Assembly (NCBI GenBank): GCA_949289265.1
Contig: CASENE010000104.1
Location: forward strand, 1 to 64,000
Origin: an uncultured Bacteroides sp.
GTDB lineage: Bacteria; Bacteroidota; Bacteroidia; Bacteroidales; Bacteroidaceae
Reading direction: 5' to 3'
DNA length: 64,000 nucleotides
Shown here: positions 28,181-37,200 of the stretch, in pieces
Layout of the letters: every line of letters begins with the position of its first letter
Numbering within the stretch: position 1 is the stretch's first letter
Program-made: the position numbers and the translations under genes
Notes under the pieces: model-generated
What the model saw: only the letters and a program-made list of their open reading frames with translations
Told to the model about the DNA's origin: nothing
Database searches by the model: none

Positions 28181-28272
28181 TTCATTTGCGCCGTCCGGGT
28201 TTCAGCAGAAAGCAGGTTGCCATGCAAGTTTGGCCCCGCTTATCTTCTTTCAGCCGGGCGGGCAAATGAGAA
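28181..28272 (-). promoter_or_regulatory. Long hairpin between precursor and maturase genes
   Basis: TTCATTTGCGCCGTCCGGG (28181-28199) is nearly complementary to GCCGGGCGGGCAAATGAGAA (28253-28272). No T run follows. In precursor-maturase operons such a hairpin can limit read-through so that precursor is made in excess; that role is an inference from position. Confidence 0.5.
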
Positions 28273-28297
28273 GTTCGTGTTTACTCGAAATTAATTG

Positions 28298-28534
28298 CTA
28301 ATTCTTCGGCTCGATGTCCGTTGTAGCTTTAAGGTCATCGTTAGGTCTTGTTTCTACAGGCTTCGGTTTGTCATCGCCAGGCTCTTTTGTGTTGTTGTTA
28401 TAAAAGATGCAGTCACATGTGCATTCTGGGTCTTCTCCTCCACTGATGCTCTCCAACTGCTCATCTTGCAATCTTTCTTCTTGGTCTTTCAGCAAATGAA
28501 TGCGTTCCTGGTTTTCGTCTAATTTCTTTTCCAT
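28298..28534 (-). CDS. GG-leader RiPP precursor peptide
   Basis: A 78-residue small protein with no signal peptide. Its acidic helical leader (about 1-31) ends in the double-glycine motif LESISGG at 27-33, typical of natural product precursors of the GG-Bacteroidales kind. The predicted core holds three cysteines in C-x-C-x-C spacing (C38, C40, C42: ECTCDCIFYNNN) and then a proline/lysine/aspartate-rich tail to residue 78. The radical SAM/SPASM gene follows at 137 bases on the same strand, supporting its role as substrate. The final product and bioactivity are unknown. ATG at 28534 is the only in-frame start that keeps the leader. Confidence 0.75.
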   Translation of the reverse strand: MEKKLDENQERIHLLKDQEERLQDEQLESISGGEDPECTCDCIFYNNNTKEPGDDKPKPVETRPNDDLKATTDIEPKN

Positions 28535-28939
28535 CTTGCATAAATTTTTAAAAGGTTAATAAAATAAGGTTTGATTTCGATGGCAAAGTAACGGTCAGGG
28601 AGTCCGATTACACCGGATTTGGCAAAAAAAATCTTTTTCCCCTCAAAAAAATCGCTGCGCAAACCGATGCAACAAGATGGGCATCGCACCTGCGAAGGGC
28701 TGGTAGAGTTCTTTGCTGCACCTCACCCCCTTCTCCGCACCTGCTCCGTAGTTTGTCTGCTAAATATGCTGCCAATCAGCTGTTTTATAGGAAAACTATG
28801 GAGCGAATGCACTACAATGGTCTGGATGCAGGGGCTGGCCGGAATAGAAAAAAGGTGAAAAAATGTCCGCATGATTTGGCTAATTGCCGGAACGTTCCTA
28901 TTTTTAACACCCTAAAAAATAAGCAGACATAAATAGCAA
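28535..28939. other. 405-bp intergenic region, divergent promoters expected
   Basis: Separates the precursor gene (-) from the TPR lipoprotein fragment (+). On the minus strand a TTACTTTGC motif near 28583-28592 resembles the -7 element of the precursor gene. On the plus strand I find no good consensus. A 79-codon reading frame at 28619-28858 begins with TTG and looks non-coding. Confidence 0.4.
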
Positions 28940-29780
28940 ATGAAAAACATATTTTATAAAGTAACCTGGCTGGCGCTGCCACTATGGATAGCCTGCATGG
29001 CCGCGTGTGGTCACCAGCCGGACAGACAGGTAGAGGAAACACTGGAGCGGGCAGAATCCTTGATGTACACGGCACCGGACAGTTCGCTGATTTTATTAGA
29101 TAAAATAACCAAACCGAAGGAGCCCGAACAGCGGGCCACGTGGGCCTTGCTGCTGGCGCAGGCACGCTATCGGACCAACCGGAATCAGACGGACTCGCTG
29201 GTGAACAGTGCCTATGACTATTTCAAGAAAACAGACCTGACGGAGCGGAAGGCCCTGGCCCTCTACCTGAAGGGAGGGATAGCCGGGGAGAATGGCGATG
29301 AGCAGAGCGAACAGCGGTGGTACCTGAAGGCCAAGGAGGAAGCGGAAAAGACAGACAACGACCGGCTGGGTTACCTGATAGCGGTGAACCTTTGCAGACT
29401 GTATGCCTTCCGAGGGCTGAAGGACTTGGCCTTGGAGGCCATTCGGGAGGCAACTCGCCACGCGGAGCGTCTGGGCGAACCGAAATATCTGATTTCTGCG
29501 AATCTTTATTGGGGACGGGTGCATAGCATGGATTCGGCGGACAATGAACGGTCTGTGTACCATTATCGCCGGGCGATAGATATAGCGAAGGAGTCTCAGA
29601 ATGCTCCTCGAGTGAGGGCAATCACCTGGGAACTGATAGGGATGTATAGCGATATGGAGGACTATCAACAAGCCTTGCGGTTGGCACACGAAAATATGAG
29701 CAGGTATGAGGCGGGGGAAAATATTTCCTCAAATGCTTTTTACATCTTGGCAGATCTTTACCGGGAATTGGGGCAGGTGG
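28940..29780 (+). pseudogene. 5' part of a TPR lipoprotein, truncated by a junction
   Basis: Codes for a lipoprotein start (signal peptide, lipobox MAAC at residues 20-23) followed by TPR-like helical repeats to about residue 279 (YILADLYRELGQ). This matches the N-terminal part of the large Bacteroides TPR regulators or scaffold proteins that normally continue with a TM segment and a DNA-binding or coiled-coil end. At about 29776-29781 the frame runs into the coding sequence of a radical SAM gene read in the wrong frame; the open frame continues only as meaningless sequence to 30304. Base composition also changes at the junction, from mixed to very GC-rich. Confidence 0.75.
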
Positions 29781-31292
29781 GTGTATGTGCTGAACCCGGC
29801 CTACCGGTTGCGGCACGATGTGCACCGGTCTGTGTTGTTCGCGGTCAGTTTGCCCGAGGGGGAGTGCTCGCGCGGGTGGGTAGGGTTTATCCATCCGTTG
29901 CAAGCAGCCTTGCTGAGCTTCTTCACTTGGGGCCGTCCGCTGGGCGAGACGCTGGGGCGGCTGGCAGGCTTCTTCCACCGGCCCGAGGAGCAGTTGTGGG
30001 AGTGGGTGTGCGGGTTAGTGGAGAACCGGCAGCCGGTGCGCACCTGTTCCCCGCAGGGCGAAATCTGTTTCCCCAAGCGGGTGCTGGTGGAGGCCGGAAG
30101 CGGGGGCGGGGCGGTGCGCCTGGACTGCCTGGAGGCCGGGGACTTTATCTGGCGGAAGCTGGACCTGACGGGACGGAGGCTCTATACCGGTCCGTTGCAG
30201 GTGACGCTGATGCTGACCAACCGCTGTGTGACGCATTGCCGCTATTGCTATGCCGACACCGCTACGCGCGTGACGCAGCCGCTGGATACGGAGCGCCTCT
30301 GTGAACTGGTGGACGAGGCGGCCCGACTGCCGGTGAAGCAGTGTAACCTGATGGGCGGAGAAATCTTTCTGCATCCCGACTGGCTGATTGTCTTGAAAAA
30401 ACTGGTGGAGAAGGGCATCGCGCCGGAGTATGTTTCTACCAAAATCCCGCTGACGGAGGAATTGGTGAAGGTTCTGGTGGAGAGCGGATACCGGGGAACG
30501 GTGCAAGTGTCTCTGGATGCTTGGGACGAGGAGGTGCTGCACCGTCTGCTGGGCGTGGGGCCGGGGTATGCGGAACGGGTGTGGCAGGGCTTGCAGCGGC
30601 TGGACGGCAGCGGCCTGCGCTATCAGGTGGCCACGGTGCTGACCACGCTGAACGGGCATATCGGGACGTTGAAGGCCTTGTATGACCGGCTTTTGACATT
30701 GAGGCACTTGCAGGACTGGCGGTTGGTGCCTGTGAGCCTCAGCCTTTATCGGGAATATGGGCGTTTTGCGCCGCTGAAACTATCATTTGATCGGTTGGAG
30801 GCTCTTTGGAACCAGGTGGAACAACTGACGGTCGACAGCCCTTTCCCAGTGCTGACAGGCCGGGAGGTGGCCCGGAAGCGTTATCGCACGGCGGTGGGGG
30901 GCAGCCGCTGTTTTGCCGGTACGCCGTGCTCGGCGCTGACCTCGCATCTGTTTGTCTTGCCCGACGGGCAGGTCACCATCTGCGAGCAACTCTATTGGAA
31001 CCCGCGTTTTCTGGTGGGCGACGTGAGGTGTCACAGCTTGACAGAGGTGTGGCAGGGGGAGCAGGCCCGCCGCTTGTGCCGCCTGTCACGGGTCGACTTA
31101 TCCGTGGAGAGTCCCTGTCGGACGTGCCAGCTGTTTGAAGACTGTTTTGGCTATCGGAACCGTTGTTGGAGCGACGTAATCAAGGCATACGGGGCCGACT
31201 GTTGGGATTATCCCGATCCCCGGTGCAGCCAAGCTCCGCCTTTCAGGCATCCCCTGGGCTATGAAGACGACCGGCATCCCTGTCCGGTTTAG
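29781..31292 (+). CDS. Radical SAM/SPASM protein with PqqD-like N terminus, 5' end altered
   Basis: About 503 residues from a GTG at 29781. The N-terminal part (YVLNPAYRLRHDVHRSVLFA to about residue 95) has the look of a PqqD/RRE peptide-recognition domain. The radical SAM core carries LMLTNRCVTHCRYCYADT (CxxxCxxC) near 144-160 and LMGGEIFLHPDW. The SPASM region ends with CFAGTPC, VTICEQLYW and CRTCQLFEDCFGYRNRCW. An upstream ATG at 29706 gives residues that are only the TPR gene in another frame, so the native start was probably lost or replaced at the junction. It may have acted in the same peptide system as the 26751-28160 enzyme. Expression now depends on the TPR leader. Confidence 0.75.
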   Translation: MYVLNPAYRLRHDVHRSVLFAVSLPEGECSRGWVGFIHPLQAALLSFFTWGRPLGETLGRLAGFFHRPEEQLWEWVCGLVENRQPVRTCSPQGEICFPKRVLVEAGSGGGAVRLDCLEAGDFIWRKLDLTGRRLYTGPLQVTLMLTNRCVTHCRYCYADTATRVTQPLDTERLCELVDEAARLPVKQCNLMGGEIFLHPDWLIVLKKLVEKGIAPEYVSTKIPLTEELVKVLVESGYRGTVQVSLDAWDEEVLHRLLGVGPGYAERVWQGLQRLDGSGLRYQVATVLTTLNGHIGTLKALYDRLLTLRHLQDWRLVPVSLSLYREYGRFAPLKLSFDRLEALWNQVEQLTVDSPFPVLTGREVARKRYRTAVGGSRCFAGTPCSALTSHLFVLPDGQVTICEQLYWNPRFLVGDVRCHSLTEVWQGEQARRLCRLSRVDLSVESPCRTCQLFEDCFGYRNRCWSDVIKAYGADCWDYPDPRCSQAPPFRHPLGYEDDRHPCPV

Positions 31293-31328
31293 AAGCAAAA
31301 GGTCAGGCCCGCCAGGAAGTCGAGCGGG

Positions 31329-33713
31329 CTATTTCTTCGCCTTGGCCGTCTTGGCGGGCTTTTCCGCCTTGGCGGCGCGGGCCGGGCGTTTCTTGCGAGC
31401 GGCGGCCTTTTCTTCCTGCAGTTTCACCAGTTCCAGGCACGAGGCCAGGCTGAGGTCGGCCGGCTCGATGCCGGCGGGAATCTTGTAGTTGTTGCCCTGG
31501 TAAGAGATGTAGGGGCCGTAGCGTCCGTTCATGATTTCCAGGTCGGGCTCTTCGTCGAAGCGTTTGATGTGTCGTTTGGCCTCGGCCTCCTGCTTGGCTT
31601 TCAGCAGTTCCACGGCCTGTTCCAGCGTGACGCTCATGGGGTCTATCTCCTTGGGCAGCGTGACGTAGATGCCGAAGCCGTGCACGTAGGGGCCGAAGCG
31701 TCCGGCTCCCACGCTGACGGTCTGACCGTCCTGTTCGCCCAGGGTGCGGGGCAGTTTGAAGAGGTCGAGGGCTTCTTCCAGCGTGATGGTTTCGATGGAC
31801 TGGTCTTTGCGCAGTTGCGCGAAGCGGGGCTTCTCGTCCTCGCCGGCGGCGCCTATCTGTGCCACGGGGCCGAAGCGTCCTATCTTCACCGACACCTGCT
31901 TGCCGGTCTTGGGCTCGGTGCCCAATACGCGCTCGCCGGCCTTGTGGGCGCTTTTGGCGGCCAGGGTGCTCTCCACGGAGGGATGGAAGTGGTCGTAGAA
32001 GGTGTGGAGCACGCCCGTCCATTTCTTCTCGCCTTCGGCAATCTCGTCGAACTGTTTCTCCACCGTGGCCGTAAAGTTATAGTCCAGGATGTTGGGGAAG
32101 TATTCCGTCAGGAAGTCGTTCACCACCAGGCCCGTGTCCGTGGGCATCAGCTTGGCCTTCTCGGCTCCGGTGGTCTCGGTGCGGGTGCTGTCGCTTATCT
32201 TTCCGTCGCGCAGGCAGAGCACGTTGTAGGCACGCTCCTCGCCGGGCTTGTCGCCCTTCACCACGTATTCGCGCTGCTGGATGGTGCTGATGGTGGGGGC
32301 GTAGGTGGACGGGCGTCCGATGCCCAGTTCTTCCAGCTTGCGCACCAGGCTGGCCTCGGTGTAGCGCGGCGGATGTTGGCTGAAGCGCTCGGTGGCGGTG
32401 ATTTCGTTGCAGGCCAGTTCTTGTCCCTTCTTCAGCGGGGGCAGCAGGCCCGTCTCGTCGTCGCGCAGGTCGGCGTCGTCGTCCATCGAGTCGCGGTAGA
32501 CGCGCAGGAAGCCGTCGAACTTCACCACTTCGCCCGTGGCCACGAACGCCTCGTCCTTCATGCCGTCGATGCCGATGGTCACGGTAGTCTTCTCCAGCAC
32601 GGCGTCGGCCATCTGCGAGGCGATGGTGCGCTTCCATATCAGTTCGTACAGGCGTTTTTCCTGGTGCGTGCCTTCAATCTTCGGACTGTCCATGTTGGTG
32701 GGGCGGATGGCTTCGTGCGCTTCCTGGGCCCCTTTGGTCTTGGTGGCGAAGTGGCGCGTGCAGACGTAGGGCTCGCCCATCAGACGGGTGATGGCCTCGC
32801 GGCTGCTGTTCAGGGCAAATTCGGAGAGGTTGACCGAGTCGGTACGCATGTAGGTAATCATTCCGGACTCATACAGCCGCTGGGCCACCATCATGGTCTG
32901 CGCCACGGTGAATCCCAGCTTGCGGGCCGCCTCCTGCTGCAGGGTGGAGGTGGTGAACGGCGCCGAAGGACTCTTGCGCAGGGGTTTGGTGCTGATGTCG
33001 CCGATGCGGAAGCGGGCCGCGCGGCAATGCTCCAGGAAGTCCTGCGCCTCGGCCTTGGTCTTGAAGCGGCGGGGCAGTTCGGCCTTCAGTTCGGCCTGCT
33101 TGCCGTCGGCGTCGGATGCCAGGAAGAGGGCCGTCACCCGGTAGGCCGCTTCGGTGCGGAAGGCGTTGATTTCGCGTTCGCGCTCCACGATGAGGCGTAC
33201 GGCTACCGACTGCACGCGTCCGGCGGAGAGGGCCGGCTTCACCTTGCGCCACAACACGGGCGACAGCTCGAAGCCCACGATGCGGTCCAGCACGCGGCGG
33301 GCCTGCTGGGCGTCCACCAGATTGAGGTCGATGCTGCGCGGATGTTCGATGGCGTTGAGGATGGCGCTCTTGGTGATTTCGTGGAAGACGATGCGTTTGG
33401 TGTGTTCCGGCTTCAGCTTCAGCACCTCGTACAGGTGCCAGGCGATGGCCTCTCCCTCGCGGTCTTCATCGGACGCCAGCCACACGGTGTCCGCCTTGGC
33501 GGCTTCTTCCTTCAGCTGGCCCACCAGCGCGCGTTTGTCCGCCGGAATCTCGTATTCGGGTTTGAAGTCGTGGGCGATGTCGATGCTGAACGCCTTCTTC
33601 TTCAGGTCGCGGATATGCCCGTAGCTGGACATCACCTTGAAGTCCTTCCCCAGGAACTTCTCTATCGTTTTCGCTTTTGCCGGAGACTCGACAATGACAA
33701 GGTTTTTCTGCAT
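31329..33713 (-). CDS. topA: DNA topoisomerase I
   Basis: Type IA topoisomerase that relaxes negative supercoils, 794 residues from the ATG at 33713 (MQKNLVIVESPAKAKTIEKFLG). TOPRIM domain at about 1-120 with ESPAKAKTI and DEDREGEAIAWHL; the catalytic tyrosine is in GMITYMRTDSVNLS near 290-303; the cleavage/strand-passage gate follows to about 570. In place of the classic zinc fingers the C terminus has several repeats of the type VKIGRFGPVAQIG, GRFGPYVHGFGIYV and GRYGPYISYQGNNYKIP, then a Lys/Ala tail, usual for Bacteroidetes. Ends 37 bases from the convergent radical SAM gene. Confidence 0.95.
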   Translation of the reverse strand: MQKNLVIVESPAKAKTIEKFLGKDFKVMSSYGHIRDLKKKAFSIDIAHDFKPEYEIPADKRALVGQLKEEAAKADTVWLASDEDREGEAIAWHLYEVLKLKPEHTKRIVFHEITKSAILNAIEHPRSIDLNLVDAQQARRVLDRIVGFELSPVLWRKVKPALSAGRVQSVAVRLIVEREREINAFRTEAAYRVTALFLASDADGKQAELKAELPRRFKTKAEAQDFLEHCRAARFRIGDISTKPLRKSPSAPFTTSTLQQEAARKLGFTVAQTMMVAQRLYESGMITYMRTDSVNLSEFALNSSREAITRLMGEPYVCTRHFATKTKGAQEAHEAIRPTNMDSPKIEGTHQEKRLYELIWKRTIASQMADAVLEKTTVTIGIDGMKDEAFVATGEVVKFDGFLRVYRDSMDDDADLRDDETGLLPPLKKGQELACNEITATERFSQHPPRYTEASLVRKLEELGIGRPSTYAPTISTIQQREYVVKGDKPGEERAYNVLCLRDGKISDSTRTETTGAEKAKLMPTDTGLVVNDFLTEYFPNILDYNFTATVEKQFDEIAEGEKKWTGVLHTFYDHFHPSVESTLAAKSAHKAGERVLGTEPKTGKQVSVKIGRFGPVAQIGAAGEDEKPRFAQLRKDQSIETITLEEALDLFKLPRTLGEQDGQTVSVGAGRFGPYVHGFGIYVTLPKEIDPMSVTLEQAVELLKAKQEAEAKRHIKRFDEEPDLEIMNGRYGPYISYQGNNYKIPAGIEPADLSLASCLELVKLQEEKAAARKKRPARAAKAEKPAKTAKAKK

Positions 33714-33755
33714 AAGTTTCGTTCTTTGTAGTGGCTTTCCCCACCGAATTTGCGG

Positions 33756-33763
33756 CAAATGTA
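33756..33763 (-). promoter_or_regulatory. -7 promoter element of topA
   Basis: Minus-strand TACATTTG matches TAnnTTTG 42 bases before the topA start. Confidence 0.5.
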
Positions 33764-34020
33764 GGAAAAAAAGCCGCTTGCACCTTATAATAAAGAAAGT
33801 TTTCACAAAAAAAGCGTCCCTCCGCTCCCCTTTGCCCCTCCGCCGCCCCGCGTGTCCGTCTCCTCCGCCCGCCGCTTGTCCGCCGGCGCCGCTCCTTCGC
33901 CTCCGTCATATCCTGGCTGCGGCGCGGCTCCGTCGGGACAGTACCACGGACGCCTCCCGTCCCCGCCGCGAGGCCCTCTTGGCTGAGTCATTGCCTGTCT
34001 GAAAAGCCTTCTTCCTTTCT

Positions 34021-34108
34021 AATTAAAGCCTTTTATCCATTAGATTTAAGCCTTTTTGATGCCTTATTTAAGGCTTAAATCAGGCTTATTTAAGGCTTAA
34101 ATTAAAAC
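34021..34108. repeat. 22-bp-period array with inverted halves (4 units)
   Basis: Four 22-base units (34021-34042, 34043-34064, 34065-34086, 34087-34108). The first two contain TTTAAGCCTTTTT or AATTAAAGCCTTTT; the last two both begin TATTTAAGGCTTAAAT, its complement. This AT-rich array therefore has the forward-then-reverse layout of the GC-rich arrays. It lies between the divergent topA and S41 protease genes, upstream of the protease promoter. Confidence 0.85.
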
Positions 34109-34212
34109 TAGGGAAGGACTTCTATGAGGAGACGAGAGGACAGATGAGCCGCCCTTGTAGCCTTGTTCCCTTGTCTCCTCGTCCCCTCTTCTCCTGATAA
34201 ATCCCCGTTTCG

Positions 34213-34244
34213 TTTGGCATACCGGTTTATTCCTCCTAACTTTG
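34213..34244 (+). promoter_or_regulatory. Consensus promoter of the S41 protease gene
   Basis: TTTG at 34213-34216, a 20-bp spacer, and TAACTTTG at 34237-34244, 35 bases before the ATG. One of the best matches to the Bacteroidetes consensus in this window. Confidence 0.75.
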
Positions 34245-34279
34245 TGGTGCGTAAACTCAAACCTAACACAACATTGGCA

Positions 34280-37200
34280 ATGAAGAAGCAATTCATTTTC
34301 TCCCTGCTGGCCCTCAGTGTGGCGGCAGGAGCACAGGCCGGAGACGACGAGGCGCGACTGCTGCGCTTCCCGGCCACGAACGGGACGGACGTGGTGTTCT
34401 CCTACGCCGGCGACCTCTACACGGCCCCCCTGTCGGGCGGCGAGGCCCGGCGGCTGACGTCGCACGTCGGCTATGAAATCTTCCCGCGTTTCTCGCCCGA
34501 CGGGCAGACCATCGCCTTTACGGGCGAATACGACGGCAACCGCGAGGTCTACGTCATCCCCGCCCGCGGAGGCGAGCCGCGCCGCCTGACCTACACCGGC
34601 ACCAACGCCCGCGACGACGTGGGCGACCGCATGGGGCCCAACAACATCGTGATGGCCTGGACGCCGGACGGGCAGGGCGTGGTCTACCGCAACCGCATCA
34701 GCGACGGATTCCAGGGACGGCTGTGGACGGCACCCCTCGCGGGCGGCATGCCCCAGGCCCTTCCCCTGCCCGAAGGCGGCTTTTGCAGCTATGCGCCGGA
34801 CGGCAAGCGGCTGGCCTACAACCGCGTGTTCCGCGAGTTCCGCAACTGGAAGTACTACCGCGGAGGCATGGCCGACGACATCTGGCTCTACGACCCCGAG
34901 GCCGGGAAGGTGGAGAACCTGACGGACAACGTGGCGCAGGACATCTGTCCGATGTGGATTGGGCAGGACATCTATTTCCTTTCCGACCGCGACAAGACGA
35001 TGAACCTCTTCGTCTACCACACCGCCAGCGGGCAGACGGAAAAGGTGACCGACTACACGGACTACGACATCAAGTTTCCCAGCACGGACGGCAAGCAGAT
35101 TGTGTATGAGCATGCCGGCTACCTCTACCGCTTCGACCCGCAGACGCGCCGTGCCGAACAGATACACATCACCCTCAGCGCCGAGAATGTCTACGCCCGC
35201 ACCGAGCAGAAGCACGTGGCCGACCTGGTGACCTCCGCAGGCCTCAGTGCCGACGGCAAGCGCCTGGCCGTGACGGCCCGGGGCGAAGTATTCGACGTGC
35301 CTGCCGCCAAGGGCGTGACGCGCAACATCACCCGCACCCCCGGCGCCAACGAGCGCGGCGCCGACTGGAGTCCCGACGGCAAGTACATTGCCTACATCTC
35401 CGACCGCACGGGCGAGACGGAAATCTACCTGCAACCCGCCGCGGGCGGCGACCCCATCCAACTGACCACGGGCAGCGACACCTACATCCGCGGCCTCGTG
35501 TGGAGCCCGGACAGCAAGGCCCTGCTCTACACCGACCGCAAGAACCGCCTGGTCGCCGTGGACGTGGCCTCGAAGGCGAAGACCGTGGTGATGCAGAATC
35601 CCGAGCAGGAGTTCTACGACGTGGCTTTCTCGCCGGACAGCCGTTGGATTACCTACACCAAGCCCGCGAAGAACCAGTTCTCCGTGGTCTACGTCTACAA
35701 CCTGGATACGAAGAAGGAATACGCCGTGACCGAGAAGTGGTACAACTCCTCGTCGCCCGCCTTCAGCACGGACGGCAAGTATCTGGTGTTCGAGTCCGAC
35801 CGCGATTTCAATCCCATCTACGGACGCCTGGAGTGGAACCACGTCTATACCCGCATGGGCGGCATCTATCTGGCCCTGCTGACGGACGACACGCCTTCGC
35901 CCTTCCTGCCCGCAGACGAGGCGGTGAACAGCGATAAGGAACAGCAGCAGGCACCCGAAGCCAAAGACAAGAATAAGAAGAAAGATGTCCGGGCCGAGGC
36001 CAAGGCGGTGCAGATAGACCCCGAAGGCATCGTGGGCCGCATCGTCAAGCTGCCCCTGCAGGCCGGCAACTACTGGAACCTGTACAGCGACGGGCAGACC
36101 GTGTGGTACTATGGCAACGGCGGCACACATGCCTATCAGCTGAAGGAACAGAAGGACGAACTGATTGCCGAGGGTGCCATCATGGCTCCCGTGGACGGCA
36201 GCAAGAAGGTGCTCTATATGCGCGGCAACTCCCTCTATGTGGGCGAGCAATCCACCCGCAAGGTCGCTTTGGACAACGCGGTCGACCTGAGCGACATGGT
36301 GGCCCCGATAGACTATCCGCAGGAGTGGGCGCAAATCTTCGACGAGGCCTGGCGCGCCTACCGCGACGGCTTCTACCTGGAGAACATGCACGGGGTGGAC
36401 TGGCAGGCCGTCAAGGAGAAATATGCCGTGCTGCTGCCCTACGTCAAGACCCGTCTCGACCTGAACTACGTCATCGGCGAGATGATTGCCGAACTGGCTT
36501 GCGGCCATGCCTACGTCAACCCGGGCGACTACGCCAAGCCCGAACGCATCGACATGGGCCTCTTGGGTGCCGAACTGAGCCGCGACAAGAGTGGCTTCTT
36601 CCGCATCGACCGCATCCTGCCCGGCGCGCCCTATAGCGAGAAACTCCGTTCGCCCCTCACCGAGCCGGGCATGGAGATAAAGGAGGGCGACTACATCACG
36701 GCCATCGACGGCGTATTTACGGCCACGGTGGACAACATCTACCAGCTGCTCGTCGGTAAGGCGGGCGTGCTGACCGAACTGTCCGTCAACACGAAACCAT
36801 CGGCCGACGGTGCCCGCAAGGTAGTGGTGAAGCCCACGGACAACGAGTATCCGCTCTATCACTACAACTGGGTGCAGAACAACATCCGCCGCGTGGAGGA
36901 AGCCACCCAGGGCCGCGTGGGCTACATCTACATTCCCGATATGGGTCCCGAAGGACTGAACGAGTTTGCCCGCTACTTCTACCCGCAGCTGGACAAAGAG
37001 GCCCTCATCATCGACGACCGTGCCAACGGCGGCGGCAACGTTTCGCCCATGATTATCGAGCGTCTGCTGCGCAAGCCCTACCGCATGACCATGTCCCGCG
37101 TGTCCACCCTGACCGGCACCATCCCCGATGCCACGCAATACGGCCCGAAGGTGTTGCTCATCAACAAATACTCCGCTTCGGACGGCGACCTCTTCCCCTG

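Noticed and set aside
28619..28858. 79-residue reading frame in the gap before the TPR gene
   Set aside because: Starts with TTG, has no family resemblance or leader motif, and its composition matches the non-coding gap.
29781..30304. C-terminal 170 residues of the TPR reading frame
   Set aside because: They are the radical SAM gene read in the wrong frame (Gly/Ala/Arg/Pro-rich, no domain).
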